A DNA stretch of 64,000 nt, from the NCBI RefSeq assembly GCF_036226525.1, contig NZ_CP108487.1:186001-250000 (forward strand), read 5' to 3'. The position numbers and the translations under genes are program-made. The notes below the pieces were generated by a model. That model made no database searches. It worked only from the letters and a program-made list of their open reading frames with translations, and was not told the origin of the DNA. Of this stretch, positions 17,207 to 26,857 are shown one piece after another (position 1 is the stretch's first letter; each line of letters starts with the position of its first letter). The stretch is from Kribbella sp. NBC_01245 (lineage in GTDB: Bacteria > Actinomycetota > Actinomycetes > Propionibacteriales > Kribbellaceae).

Positions 17207-18075
17207 CCGCCGAGATCAAGGCCGTCTTCGCCGCGGCGGGGGCCACTGGCTTCCTGCACGCGCGGGAGGTCGGGTCGGATGGGCCAGAGATCAGCGTCGG
17301 CGGTGACGAACCCGTGGTGCTCGCCTCGGTGTTCAAGATTCCGGTGGCGGTCGCGTACGCACGGGAGGTCGCCGCCGGGCGGTTGGATCCGACCGAGCGG
17401 ACCACCGTGACCGCCCGCTATCGGGTCGGCGGGATCGGCACCGCGGGATGTCGCGACGACGTACAGATGAGCTGGCGCGACCTCGCCCTGAACATGCTGA
17501 CGATGAGCGATAACGCTGCCACCGACGTCATCTTCCACCGGGTCGGCCAGGAGGCGGTCGATCAGGTGCTCACGGACCTGGGGCTCAAGCAGACGCAGGT
17601 GCTCGGTTGTTGCGAAGACCTGCTCTCCTCACTGGTGGCGGACCTGAACCTCAACCATGTCGATGACGCTCTCGATGCGATCGATCCTGAGCTGATCTGG
17701 GGCCTGGACGTCCTGAATCCGGCACGTACGACGGCCTCGACGCCTCGCGAGATCACCACGTTGCTCGACGCGATCTGGACCGACCGGGCCGCGACCGCCG
17801 AGGCTTGCGCGTCCGTCCGCGACATCATGGCGCACCAGATCTGGCCGCACCGGTTGAGTTCCGGGTTCGAGTCCGGCGTAAAGATCGCGGCGAAGACCGG
17901 GACTTTGCCGGCGGTGCGCAACGAGGCAGGCGTGGTCACGTATCCCGACGGTCGTCAGTACGCCGTTGCCGTCTTCACCCGGGCCTTTTCACTCGACGAA
18001 CGCCAACCCGCGGTCGACGCCTCGATCGGCCGGGCCGCCCGGCTAGCGGTCGAGCAGTTGCGATCCGGGGCCTGA
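17203..18075 (+). CDS. class A beta-lactamase-fold serine hydrolase
   Basis: A 290-residue protein with all three penicilloyl-serine-hydrolase motifs: S42-V-F-K45, S102-D-N104 (MSDNAA) and K231-T-G233 (AAKTGTLP). There is no clear omega-loop Glu in the class A position; the segment about 160-175 (DPELIWGLDVLN) is unusual, so true beta-lactamase activity is not assured. There is no signal peptide, unlike secreted class A enzymes, so it acts in the cytoplasm and is more likely a D-stereospecific peptidase or amidase in this operon. It is translationally coupled to the preceding gene by GTGA and is followed after 45 bases by the binding protein of the ABC transporter. Confidence 0.78.
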   Translation: MTAEIKAVFAAAGATGFLHAREVGSDGPEISVGGDEPVVLASVFKIPVAVAYAREVAAGRLDPTERTTVTARYRVGGIGTAGCRDDVQMSWRDLALNMLTMSDNAATDVIFHRVGQEAVDQVLTDLGLKQTQVLGCCEDLLSSLVADLNLNHVDDALDAIDPELIWGLDVLNPARTTASTPREITTLLDAIWTDRAATAEACASVRDIMAHQIWPHRLSSGFESGVKIAAKTGTLPAVRNEAGVVTYPDGRQYAVAVFTRAFSLDERQPAVDASIGRAARLAVEQLRSGA

Positions 18076-18120
18076 CCACCTCGGCAATTCCCGCAAACCC
18101 CTTCGCTGGAGGCACGCCCC

Positions 18121-19710
18121 ATGAAACGAATCCTCATTCCTACACTCGCGGCAACCGCCCTGGTGCTGAGCGCCTGTGCCGGCGGGGGCACGGCCGGGAC
18201 CTCCGCTGCGGGTGGGGGCAAGCTGGCCGACGGCAAGACGTTCACGATGTCGCTCACGACCGATCCCGGCAATCTCGATCCGATGATGACCGTGCTGTCG
18301 GTGACCCGGGCGGTCGACCGGTTCCTGTACGGCCGCCTGCTCGAGGTCCAGGAGGACGGGTCCGTGATTGCCGGCCTGGCCGGGAAGTGGAGCGGCGACA
18401 CGACCAACGCGACGTTCACCTTGCGCGAGGGCGTTACCTGCGCGGACGGCACTCCGCTGACCGCCGGCGATGTCGCGGCCAACGTGAACTTCATCGGCGA
18501 CCCGGCGAACAAGTCACCGCTGACCGGATTGTGGGTACAGCCCGGGACGAAGGCCGTGGCCGACGAGGCCACCCGCACGATCACCGTCAAGAGTGGCGCT
18601 CCGAGCGCGTTCCTGCTGCTCAATGTCGGTACGCTGCCGATCGCTTGCGGGCCGGGTCTGAAGGATCGCAAGCTGCTGGCCAAGGGCGATGCGGGCACCG
18701 GCATGTTCACGATGACCGAGATCGTGCCGAACGACCACTACACGTTGACCCGGCGCAAGGACTTCAAATGGGGACCGGGTGACTGGGATCCCAACCAGCA
18801 GGGCTTGCCGGACAAGGTCGTCTTCAAGATCATCCCCAACGAGACGACCTCGGTGAACCTCCTGTTGTCCGGCGGTCTGAACGCCACCAGCGTGCTCGGC
18901 CCGGACCAGGAGCGACTCTCGGCGCAGAAGTTGTTCCACTCCGACCTGGCCGTTCCGCTCGGCCAGCTGTACTTCAACCAGGCGCCCGGTCGGCCTGCCA
19001 AGGATCAGGCGGTGCGGCGTGCGCTCACGCAGGCGCTCGACCTGGGCAAGGTCGGCAAGGTGCTGACGAATGGCAAGGGCACCCCGGCCACGGGCCTGGT
19101 CACGATCGCGCCCAACCCTTGCCGAGGCGACCACGTGACGGGCAATCTTCCGACGTTCGACGCGGCCGCGGCGAAGACGGCATTCGACAGCGCCGGGTGG
19201 ATCGCGGGAGCGGACGGAATCCGGGCGAAGGACGGCAAGAAGCTTGCGCTCACGCTGATCTACGGAACGCAGGGCGGGCCAACGGCGACAGCGGCCGCCG
19301 AGCTGATCCAGCAGCAGTGGAAGGCCTTGGGCGTGGAGGCGACGCTGAAGGCGGTCGACAGCACCGGTCTGAACGAGGTGCTCTTCAGTACCGGCGCGTG
19401 GGACGCCTCGATTGCCCCGGTCAGTATTTCGCTGCCCAGCCAGTTCGTGCCGTTCGCCTCCGGCGCGGTGCCGCCGAAGGGTGTGAACTTCGCCCATATC
19501 GACAACAAGGGCTACATCGACGGGGTGGGCAGGGCCGGCCGCAAACCGGGCGTGGAAGGTTGTGCCGACTGGACCGCGGCCGAGGTTTCCCTGTTCAAGT
19601 CGGTCGACGTGGTGCCGTTCGTCAACGCGACCTTGCCCTACTTCGGGAAGGGCGCCGAGTTCAAGGCCGATGACGGCGTGGACCCCGCATCGATCCGGAT
19701 GTTCGAATGA
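18121..19710 (+). CDS. peptide ABC transporter substrate-binding lipoprotein (SBP family 5)
   Basis: A 529-residue lipoprotein beginning MKRILIPTLAATALVLSAC with the lipobox LSAC, Cys19 being the lipid attachment site. The mature part is a family 5 (DppA/OppA) binding protein: TDPGNLDPMMTVLSVTRAVD, then FTLREGVTCADGTPLTAGDV and LTQALDLGKVGKVLTNGKGT. It presents oligopeptides or dipeptides to the permease pair encoded downstream. GGAGG stands eight bases before the ATG. It overlaps the permease gene by ATGA. Confidence 0.92.
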   Translation: MKRILIPTLAATALVLSACAGGGTAGTSAAGGGKLADGKTFTMSLTTDPGNLDPMMTVLSVTRAVDRFLYGRLLEVQEDGSVIAGLAGKWSGDTTNATFTLREGVTCADGTPLTAGDVAANVNFIGDPANKSPLTGLWVQPGTKAVADEATRTITVKSGAPSAFLLLNVGTLPIACGPGLKDRKLLAKGDAGTGMFTMTEIVPNDHYTLTRRKDFKWGPGDWDPNQQGLPDKVVFKIIPNETTSVNLLLSGGLNATSVLGPDQERLSAQKLFHSDLAVPLGQLYFNQAPGRPAKDQAVRRALTQALDLGKVGKVLTNGKGTPATGLVTIAPNPCRGDHVTGNLPTFDAAAAKTAFDSAGWIAGADGIRAKDGKKLALTLIYGTQGGPTATAAAELIQQQWKALGVEATLKAVDSTGLNEVLFSTGAWDASIAPVSISLPSQFVPFASGAVPPKGVNFAHIDNKGYIDGVGRAGRKPGVEGCADWTAAEVSLFKSVDVVPFVNATLPYFGKGAEFKADDGVDPASIRMFE

Positions 19711-20693
19711 CCACCAGTACGGCGATTCCCTCGGCAACGCGGTGGGAAAGCCCCTGGCTCTCGTTCGCGGTGCGTCGGCTCAGTCGGTTCGTGGCGTCGC
19801 TCGCGGTGCTGGTCACGGCCGCGTTCCTGATGATCCACCTGGTGCCCGGCGACCCGGTGCGCGCGGCGCTTGGGATGAACGCCCCGGTTGAGGTCGTGAA
19901 TGCCCGGCGCGAGGCGCTCGGTCTGAACGACTCGCTCCCGGTGCAGTACTGGCACTACATCCAGGGCCTGTTCAGTGGTGAGCTCGGTACGTCGATGGGG
20001 AGCAACGAAGCCGTCTCGAAGGTGATCTCCGACCGGCTGCCCGCCACGTTGCAACTCGCCGTGCTGGCGTTCGTCGTGGTGGTCGTCATCGCGGTGCCGG
20101 TTGGCGTGCTGATGGCAGTGCTGACAAGAGGCGGACGGCGTCGTGGTGGCGAGCTCGCGTTTGCCACCACGAGCGTGATCATCGCCGCCGTGCCCGAGTT
20201 CCTGGTCGCCGTTGCGCTGGTCTACGTATTCGCGGTGAGCCTTGGCTGGTTCCCCGTGGCGGGCGCGTCCGGGCCGGGCTCGTTCACCCTGCCGGTGCTG
20301 GCGCTCGCCATCGGGCCTGCGGCAGTGCTAGCCCGGATTGTCCGTGTCGAGATGCTCGGCGTACTGAGCCACGACTTCATCCGGACGGCCCGGGCCAAGC
20401 GACTCCGGCCAAGGCTCGTCTACACCCGGCACGCGTTGCCCAACGCGCTTACGGCCACCCTCACGCTCGGCGGCTTGCTGCTCTCCGCGTTGGTTGCTGG
20501 CACAGTCCTGGTCGAGAACGTGTTCGCCTGGCCAGGCCTCGGTACGAAGATCGTGGCGTCCATCCTCGAGAAGGACTACCCGCTCGTCCAGGGGATCGTG
20601 CTGGTCTACGGGGTCGGCGTGCTGTTGGTGAACCTCGTGGTGGATGTGCTGCTCGCCGTGCTCGATCCGCGCTCGACGATTCGGGAGGCGTGA
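19707..20693 (+). CDS. dppB: peptide ABC transporter permease, DppB type
   Basis: A 328-residue inner-membrane protein with six helices. It has the DppB hallmarks AAFLMIHLVPGDPVRAALGM, the family loop at about 70-85, the EAA-type cytoplasmic loop FIRTARAKRLRPRLVYTRHA and the C-terminal VFAWPGLGTKIVASILEKDY. It forms the heterodimeric channel with the next gene product. ATGA/GTGA overlaps at both ends place it in the middle of the operon. Confidence 0.92.
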   Translation: MTTSTAIPSATRWESPWLSFAVRRLSRFVASLAVLVTAAFLMIHLVPGDPVRAALGMNAPVEVVNARREALGLNDSLPVQYWHYIQGLFSGELGTSMGSNEAVSKVISDRLPATLQLAVLAFVVVVVIAVPVGVLMAVLTRGGRRRGGELAFATTSVIIAAVPEFLVAVALVYVFAVSLGWFPVAGASGPGSFTLPVLALAIGPAAVLARIVRVEMLGVLSHDFIRTARAKRLRPRLVYTRHALPNALTATLTLGGLLLSALVAGTVLVENVFAWPGLGTKIVASILEKDYPLVQGIVLVYGVGVLLVNLVVDVLLAVLDPRSTIREA

Positions 20694-22603
20694 TGACCCC
20701 TCGCCTGAGTCGGAAAGGCACGGCCGGGTTGGCGATGGCGCGTACGCCGCTCGGAGCATGCGCGCTCGTATTGCTGCTGCTGATGGTCGCGCTGGCGATC
20801 TTCGCACCACTGCTCTGGGGCGATCGGGCCGCGGCGATCGACACCGATGCGATCCAGCAGGGGCCGTCGGGCGAGCACCTGCTCGGCACCGATGCATTGG
20901 GCCGGGACATCTTCTATCGCGTGCTGGTCGCCAGCCGGCTCTCGCTTGGGCTTGCACTGATCGCGACGTTGATCGGGGTAGTCGTGGGCACCCTGCTCGG
21001 TACGGCGCCTTCGGTCCTGCCCAGGCGTTCCGGTCGGTTGGTCACCGCCGCGGTCAACATCGCCGTGGCCTTTCCTGGCCTGCTGCTCGCGTTGTTCTTC
21101 GCGGTGATCTTCGGGGTCGGTACGACGGGCGCGATGCTGGCCATCGGCCTCGCTACCGCGCCGGGTTTCGCCCGGCTGACGCAGACGCTCTCGGCATCGG
21201 TCGCGGGTCTCGACTACGTGGCGGCCGCCCGGATCGCGGGCGTAAGCAGGTTCCGGATTCTGGTCCGGCACGTGCTGCCCAACATCGGCGAACCACTCGT
21301 CGTCAACGCGACGATCGGCGCCGGCGGATCGTTGCTGGCCTTTGCCGGACTCTCGTTCCTCGGCATTGGCGTGCAGGCGCCGTCGTACGACTGGGGTCGG
21401 CTGCTCGGCGAGGGGCTCAACCGCATCTACACCAACCCGGCCGCCGCGCTTGGTCCAGGTGTCGCGGTCGTGGCGGCCGGTCTCGCCTTCAACCTGTTCG
21501 GTGAAACCCTCGCAGCGGTGGTCGGGCAGCGCACGCCTACGCCCAGGGCCGGCGCGCTCCCGGCGGCCCCACAGCCCGTCGCCGATCGTGAGACCGACGA
21601 GGTGGTGCTCGGGGTCGACGACCTTCGCGTGAGCTTCCCGTCGGCCGCGGGCTGGACAACTCCGGTTCGCGGGGTGACCTTCAGCGTTCACGCCGGCGAG
21701 GCAGTCGGGGTCGTCGGTGAATCGGGATCGGGCAAAAGCCTTACCGCGTTGGCCGTTTCGCGACTCATCGAGACTCCAGGGGTAGTAAGCGCGGGCAGGC
21801 TCGACTTCGCGGGCGTTCCGTTGCTCACGACGCCAGAGCGCGAGTTGCGCAGCTTGCTAGGGACGTCGTTGGCAATGGTCTTCCAGGATCCGGCGACCTC
21901 GTTCAACCCGACTCGGCGGATGGGTCGGCAGCTCGCCGAGGTGGCGGAGCAGCACCAAGGCCTGAGCCGGGGGAAGGCGTTCGCGCTCGCCGTACGGAAG
22001 TTGCAGGCAGTGAGAGTGCCTGCGGCGAGTAGGCGCGCACACCAATACCCGCATGAGTTCTCCGGCGGTATGCGGCAGCGGGCGATGATCGGCATGGGCC
22101 TGATGGGTACGCCGAAACTGGTCATCGCGGACGAGCCCACGACCGCACTCGACGTCACCGTGCAGCGGCAGGTATTGCGTCTGCTCGCGCAAGTCCGGCG
22201 CGATACGCAGGCCGCGATCATGCTGATCAGTCACGACATCACGATCGTCTCGCAGACGTGTGACCGGGTGCTGGTGATGTACGCCGGGCGCATCGTCGAG
22301 GACGTGCCCGTGCATCGGTTGCATACCGGCGCGCGGCATCCGTACACGCGGGCGCTGCTCGACGTCGTACCCGATCTCGAGACCGATCGGAACCAGCCGC
22401 TCGGCGTCATCCCGGGACGTCCGCCCGAGCCCGGGCACATCCCCGACGGCTGCGCCTTTGCTGCCCGTTGTGCGTTTGCCAGTGAGCAATGCCGGAGCGA
22501 GGACCCGGAGTTGCTCCAGGTCGGATCTCACCGGGTCGCCTGCTGGCATCCCCTCGCGGAAGACGTCGGCGAGCGTGCCATCGCAGTGGGAGGAGCCCGA
22601 TGA
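20690..22603 (+). CDS. fused peptide ABC transporter permease (DppC) and ATPase (DppD)
   Basis: A 637-residue protein joining two components that are usually separate. Residues about 1-285 are the DppC permease, with GTDALGRDIFYRVLVASRLS, six helices and FAGLSFLGIGVQAPSYDWGR. After a short linker, residues about 300-630 are a complete ABC ATPase with Walker A G343-ESGSGKS350, signature FSGGMRQR (457-464), Walker B VIADEP (478-483), and the oligopeptide-transporter C-terminal extension DGCAFAARC with its cysteines. The reading frame shows no disruption across the junction. Such fusions occur sporadically in actinobacteria and lock the stoichiometry of one permease and one ATPase. The GTG at 20690 overlaps the upstream TGA; the ATG three bases later is equivalent. 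Confidence 0.92.
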   Translation: MMTPRLSRKGTAGLAMARTPLGACALVLLLLMVALAIFAPLLWGDRAAAIDTDAIQQGPSGEHLLGTDALGRDIFYRVLVASRLSLGLALIATLIGVVVGTLLGTAPSVLPRRSGRLVTAAVNIAVAFPGLLLALFFAVIFGVGTTGAMLAIGLATAPGFARLTQTLSASVAGLDYVAAARIAGVSRFRILVRHVLPNIGEPLVVNATIGAGGSLLAFAGLSFLGIGVQAPSYDWGRLLGEGLNRIYTNPAAALGPGVAVVAAGLAFNLFGETLAAVVGQRTPTPRAGALPAAPQPVADRETDEVVLGVDDLRVSFPSAAGWTTPVRGVTFSVHAGEAVGVVGESGSGKSLTALAVSRLIETPGVVSAGRLDFAGVPLLTTPERELRSLLGTSLAMVFQDPATSFNPTRRMGRQLAEVAEQHQGLSRGKAFALAVRKLQAVRVPAASRRAHQYPHEFSGGMRQRAMIGMGLMGTPKLVIADEPTTALDVTVQRQVLRLLAQVRRDTQAAIMLISHDITIVSQTCDRVLVMYAGRIVEDVPVHRLHTGARHPYTRALLDVVPDLETDRNQPLGVIPGRPPEPGHIPDGCAFAARCAFASEQCRSEDPELLQVGSHRVACWHPLAEDVGERAIAVGGAR

Positions 22604-23574
22604 GTGAATTGCGCTTTGACGGAGTGAGCGTCCGGTATGGCGGTCTGACGGCCGTCGACGGGGTGAGCCTCACTGTGCCGTCTGGGGCAGTGGTCGGGCT
22701 CGTTGGCGAGTCGGGTTCGGGCAAGTCGACGTTGGCCCGCGCGGCCGTCGGACTGGCTCCGGTCAGTGCGGGCGGCGTGCTGCTCGATGGGACCGACGTG
22801 AGCCGGTTGCCGCGCGGCCGCCGTCCGATCCAGATGGTCTTCCAGGATCCCTACGCATCCCTCGATCCGCGGATGACGATTGGCGAATCGATCGCTGAGG
22901 CGATTCCGCGAGGAGCTTTCCGTGGAGAGGCGAGGAAGGCCGAGGTCGCCCGGCTGCTCGAGCTGGTCAACCTCGATCCGGATCGATCCGCCGTACTTCC
23001 CGGCCAGCTATCTGGGGGCCAAAGGCAACGAATCGCCCTGGCGCGAGCGCTCGCCGGTCAGCCCGATGTAGTCATCGCCGACGAGATCACCTCGGCTCTG
23101 GACGTATCCGTGCAGGGCGCCGTACTGAACCTGGTCCGCGATGTCCAGACGCGGCTCGGGCTCACCATGCTCTTCATCTCCCACAACCTGGCCGTGGTGC
23201 GTTACATCAGCGACTACATCGCGGTGATGTATCTCGGCCGGATCGTAGAGTTCGGCACGGTCGACCGGTTGCTCGCCGATCCGCAACATCCCTACACCCG
23301 TGAGCTTCTCGACGCGGCTCCTTCGCGTCGCGGCTCGTTGCTCGCCGCCGAGCCGGCCGCCGTCGCCGACATCGAACCAGCTGACCCGCACCATCCGCCT
23401 TCGGGCTGCCGCTTCCACCCGCGCTGTCCGATCGGGCCGATGGTCCACCCGGACCGGGAGGTGTGCGTGACCGTCGACCCGGCGACCGCCGCGGCCGAAC
23501 GGGAACACCACGCCGCCTGTCACTTCGCGATGGGCGTACCGGTTGGCGTGACTCAAACCAATTCCGAGGAGTGA
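22600..23574 (+). CDS. dppF: peptide ABC transporter ATPase, DppF type
   Basis: A 324-residue ATPase. Walker A is GESGSGKSTLARA, the signature LSGGQRQRIALARAL, Walker B VVIADEITSALDVS. The usual Pro of the Walker B DEP is Ile here (DEI), which is tolerated in the family. The C-terminal CRFHPRCPIGP extension is the OppF/DppF tail. It pairs with the ATPase half of the preceding fusion to power import. It begins with an ATGA overlap at 22600; the frame is open further up but only as a shadow of the previous gene. Confidence 0.92.
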   Translation: MSELRFDGVSVRYGGLTAVDGVSLTVPSGAVVGLVGESGSGKSTLARAAVGLAPVSAGGVLLDGTDVSRLPRGRRPIQMVFQDPYASLDPRMTIGESIAEAIPRGAFRGEARKAEVARLLELVNLDPDRSAVLPGQLSGGQRQRIALARALAGQPDVVIADEITSALDVSVQGAVLNLVRDVQTRLGLTMLFISHNLAVVRYISDYIAVMYLGRIVEFGTVDRLLADPQHPYTRELLDAAPSRRGSLLAAEPAAVADIEPADPHHPPSGCRFHPRCPIGPMVHPDREVCVTVDPATAAAEREHHAACHFAMGVPVGVTQTNSEE

Positions 23575-23575
23575 C

Positions 23576-26500
23576 ATGACTATCGACGACCTCTACGACC
23601 TGGCGCTGCCCGAGCAGCCCGCCGCAGGCCCCGACGGCAACATCGTCTACGTGCTGCGTACAACGGATCGCGAGGCGGACCGGGACCGGCATGCCCTCTG
23701 GATGCTGAGCCGGAACGGCGGCGACCCGGTCCAGCTGACCCGCGGCAGCGATGACCACGCGCCGGCCTGGTCGCCCGACGGACGCCGGATCGCGTTCCTG
23801 CGTGCGGCGGACGGGCCTGCGCAGGTGTGGATCCTGCCTGCCGGTGGCGGAGAGCCCGAGCAGGTCACGAGCTTGCCGCTGGGCGCGGGGACACCGGTCT
23901 GGAGTCCCGACGGCACAAGGCTCGCGTTCGGCGCGGCCGTCTCACCCGTCGAGGTCAAGCCGGAAGACGCCGCGCCGATCGTGACGGATCGCCTGGACTT
24001 CAAGTCCGACGGCAGCGGGCTGATCCGCGAGATCCGGAAGCACCTGCACGTGCTCGATCTCGACAGCCGCGAAGTACGGCAGATCACGCGCGGGGATTGG
24101 CACGCTGGCGATCCGGCCTGGTCGCCCGACGGCAGCCGGCTCGCGTTCTCTGCCGCACGTGACGCCGACGCCGATCTGACCTTCCGCACCAGCGCGTACG
24201 TCGTCGATGCGCAGCAGCGCAACGCCGAGCCCGAGTTGATCGGCGGTTCCGACTGGCTGATCGGTCCGATCTGCTGGACGCCGGACGGCAACGAGCTACT
24301 GGCCGTCGGACGTACCGATACTGAGGTCGGGCATAGCCGGCTGTTGCGGATTCCCCTCGACGGCGGCGAGGTCGTCGACCTGGCAGCGGCTCTCGACCGG
24401 AACGTGATGCCTGGCGGGCCCGGCTATCCAGGAGCCCTGCCCAGCTTCACGAATGACGGTCGCTCGGTGGTCTTCTGCGTCCGCGATCGCGGTTACACGC
24501 ATCTCTACGAGGTCGGGCTCGACGGCTCCGCGCCGAAGTGTCTGGTCGGCGACGCGAACAACGTCTCTGGCGCGTCCGTCGCGGGTGACACCGTCGCGAT
24601 CGTGCTCGGCACTCCGACGTCGTACGGCGAGGTGGCGACGGTCGACCGTACGTCTGGTGCGGTGACGACGTGGACCTCGCATGGGACGACGACCGAGCGG
24701 CGGTTCTCGCACGAGGAGCGCGAGTTCTCCATTTCCGACGGCACCGTCGTCCACGGTTGGCTGCTGCGCGACCCGGATCGCACTGGGCCGAGGCCGTTGC
24801 TCGTCGACATCCACGGTGGACCGCACAACGCGTGGAACGGTGCGGCAGATCCGGTGCACCTCTACCACCAAGTGCTCGTCGAGCGTGGCTGGGCGGTCTT
24901 GCTGCTCAACCCGAGAGGCAGCGACGGCTACGGTGAAGCGTTCTTCACGGCCGGCGTGGGTGGCTGGGGTCAGTCCGACGCGAAGGACTTCCTCGAGTCG
25001 GTCGACCAGTTGGTGGCCGAGCAGGTGGCGGACCCGGCTCGGCTGGCCGTGTCCGGTTATAGCTATGGCGGGTTCATGACGTGCTACCTGACCAGCCACG
25101 ATCCGCGGTTCGCGGCGGCCGTCGCCGGGGGGGTGGTCAGCGACCTGACCAGCATGGCCGGCACCTCCGACGCGGGGCACTACCTCAGCACCAGGGAGCT
25201 CGCCGGCACCGGCTTCACCGAGCAGTCGCCGTTCACGCGGGTTCAGGAGGTGCGCACGCCGACGCTGATCGTGCAGGGTGCGGACGACGTGCGTTGCCCG
25301 GTTGGTCAAGCAGAGCAGTGGTTCGCCGCGTTGCGCGAGCAGAACGTTCCGACCCGATTGGTGCTTTACCCGGGCGGATCGCACCTGTTCGTCCTGAGCG
25401 GCAAACCGTCTCATCGCGCCGACTGGAACCAGCGGATCGTCGACTGGGTCGAGCAGTACGCCGGCGTGCCCGGTCGCCCGCGACGCGTCCCGATCAACCA
25501 GGCGCATTGGCAGCGGCGGCTCGCCGAACTCGCGACCGCCCACCGAGTGCCCGGAGCGACGCTGGGAATCCTGCGGCTCGGGGATGAGCCGGTGGTCGCG
25601 CACAGCGGCGTACTCAATGTCGCGACCGGGGTCGAGGTGACCGACGATTCGGTGTTCCAGATCGGCTCGATCACGAAGGTGTGGACCGCGACCGTCGTGA
25701 TGCAGTTGGTCGACGAGGGCAAGCTCGACCTGGATGCGCCGATCGTGGAGGTGCTGCCCGAGCTGCGGCTGTCCGACCCCGAGGTGACGAAGCGGGTCAC
25801 CATGCGGCACCTGCTCACGCACACCAGCGGTATCGACGGCGACGTGTTCACCGACACCGGCCGCGGGGACGACTGTCTCGAGCTGTACGCCGACCAGATC
25901 GATCAAGCCGAGCAGAACCATCCGCTCGGTGCGACGTTCTCCTATTGCAACTCCGGCTTCAACCTGGCCGGTCGCGTGATCGAGAAGCTCACCGGTCAGA
26001 CCTGGGACCAGGCGATGCGCGAGCGACTGTTCACACCGCTCGGGCTGACGCACACGGTCACGCTGCCCGAGGAGGCGCTGATGTTCCGCGCCGCGGTCGG
26101 GCATCTCACCGAGGGCGAGGAGGACCCGAAGCCCGCGCCGGTGTGGGGCCTGCCGAGGTCGCTCGGACCTGCCGGGCTGGTCACCGCCTCGGCCGCGGAC
26201 GTGCTGGCGTTCGCCCGGCTGCACCTGACGGGCGGACTGGCCACCGACGGCACCAGAGTGCTGAGCGAGCGCACTGCCAACGAGATGACGACCAAGCAGG
26301 CCGACGTACCGGATCCCTACACCCTGGGCGATTCCTGGGGCCTCGGCTGGATCCGGCTCGAGTGGGACGGCCATCGGCTCTACGGCCACGACGGCAACAC
26401 GATCGGCCAGTCGGCCTTCCTGCGGGTCCTCCCGGGGCACGACCTCGCGGTCACGCTGTTGACCAACGGCGGCAATGCCCGCGACCTGTACGACGCCCTC

Positions 26501-26857
26501 TACCGCGAGATCTTCGCCGAGCTGGCCGGAGTCGCGATGCCGCACCCGCTCAAGCCCGTGGCCGAGCCTCCGGTCGTCGATGCGAGCGTCCACTTCGGCA
26601 CGTACGAACGGGCCGGCTCACGGATGGAGGTCTTCGAGTCCGACGGCACGCCGCGGCTCCGGCGGACGGCGACCGGACCGCTCGCGGAGCTGGTGCCGGA
26701 GGCGTCGCAGGAGCTCGACCTGGTCCCGATCGACTCGGACCTTTTCGTCGTCCGTGAACCTGGCGGGCAGCTGTGGACGCCCGTGGTCTTCTACTCCCTT
26801 CCCACCGGCGAGCGGTACGTCCACCATGGCGTTCGCGCAACACCGAAGGTTTCGTGA
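23576..26857 (+). CDS. fusion of S9 prolyl-oligopeptidase-type peptidase and S12 serine hydrolase
   Basis: A 1093-residue protein with two complete hydrolases. Residues 1-380 form a seven-bladed-propeller-like domain (HAPAWSPDGRRIAFLRAADG, repeated W-S-P-D-G motifs). Residues 390-640 are the S9 alpha/beta hydrolase with the triad S496 (SGYSYGGF), D571 (GADDVRCP) and H603 (GGSHLF). From about 645 a second enzyme begins: an S12 domain with S698-I-T-K701, Y790-C-N792 and H938-D-G940. Each half is the normal length of a free-standing enzyme. The S12 half is a close paralogue of the first gene of this operon, so duplication and fusion is the likely origin. There is no signal peptide. The frame is continuous and codon use is uniform. 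It would cut imported peptides in two ways within one chain. It overlaps the M20 gene by one base (TGATG). Confidence 0.9.
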   Translation: MTIDDLYDLALPEQPAAGPDGNIVYVLRTTDREADRDRHALWMLSRNGGDPVQLTRGSDDHAPAWSPDGRRIAFLRAADGPAQVWILPAGGGEPEQVTSLPLGAGTPVWSPDGTRLAFGAAVSPVEVKPEDAAPIVTDRLDFKSDGSGLIREIRKHLHVLDLDSREVRQITRGDWHAGDPAWSPDGSRLAFSAARDADADLTFRTSAYVVDAQQRNAEPELIGGSDWLIGPICWTPDGNELLAVGRTDTEVGHSRLLRIPLDGGEVVDLAAALDRNVMPGGPGYPGALPSFTNDGRSVVFCVRDRGYTHLYEVGLDGSAPKCLVGDANNVSGASVAGDTVAIVLGTPTSYGEVATVDRTSGAVTTWTSHGTTTERRFSHEEREFSISDGTVVHGWLLRDPDRTGPRPLLVDIHGGPHNAWNGAADPVHLYHQVLVERGWAVLLLNPRGSDGYGEAFFTAGVGGWGQSDAKDFLESVDQLVAEQVADPARLAVSGYSYGGFMTCYLTSHDPRFAAAVAGGVVSDLTSMAGTSDAGHYLSTRELAGTGFTEQSPFTRVQEVRTPTLIVQGADDVRCPVGQAEQWFAALREQNVPTRLVLYPGGSHLFVLSGKPSHRADWNQRIVDWVEQYAGVPGRPRRVPINQAHWQRRLAELATAHRVPGATLGILRLGDEPVVAHSGVLNVATGVEVTDDSVFQIGSITKVWTATVVMQLVDEGKLDLDAPIVEVLPELRLSDPEVTKRVTMRHLLTHTSGIDGDVFTDTGRGDDCLELYADQIDQAEQNHPLGATFSYCNSGFNLAGRVIEKLTGQTWDQAMRERLFTPLGLTHTVTLPEEALMFRAAVGHLTEGEEDPKPAPVWGLPRSLGPAGLVTASAADVLAFARLHLTGGLATDGTRVLSERTANEMTTKQADVPDPYTLGDSWGLGWIRLEWDGHRLYGHDGNTIGQSAFLRVLPGHDLAVTLLTNGGNARDLYDALYREIFAELAGVAMPHPLKPVAEPPVVDASVHFGTYERAGSRMEVFESDGTPRLRRTATGPLAELVPEASQELDLVPIDSDLFVVREPGGQLWTPVVFYSLPTGERYVHHGVRATPKVS

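Noticed and set aside
17203..18075. Antibiotic-resistance beta-lactamase
   Set aside because: Motifs fit the fold, but there is no signal peptide, no clear general-base Glu, and it sits in a peptide-uptake operon.
24296..26593. 765-codon minus-strand open frame
   Set aside because: Arg/His/Leu-rich antisense of the S9-S12 fusion gene; typical shadow caused by GC bias.
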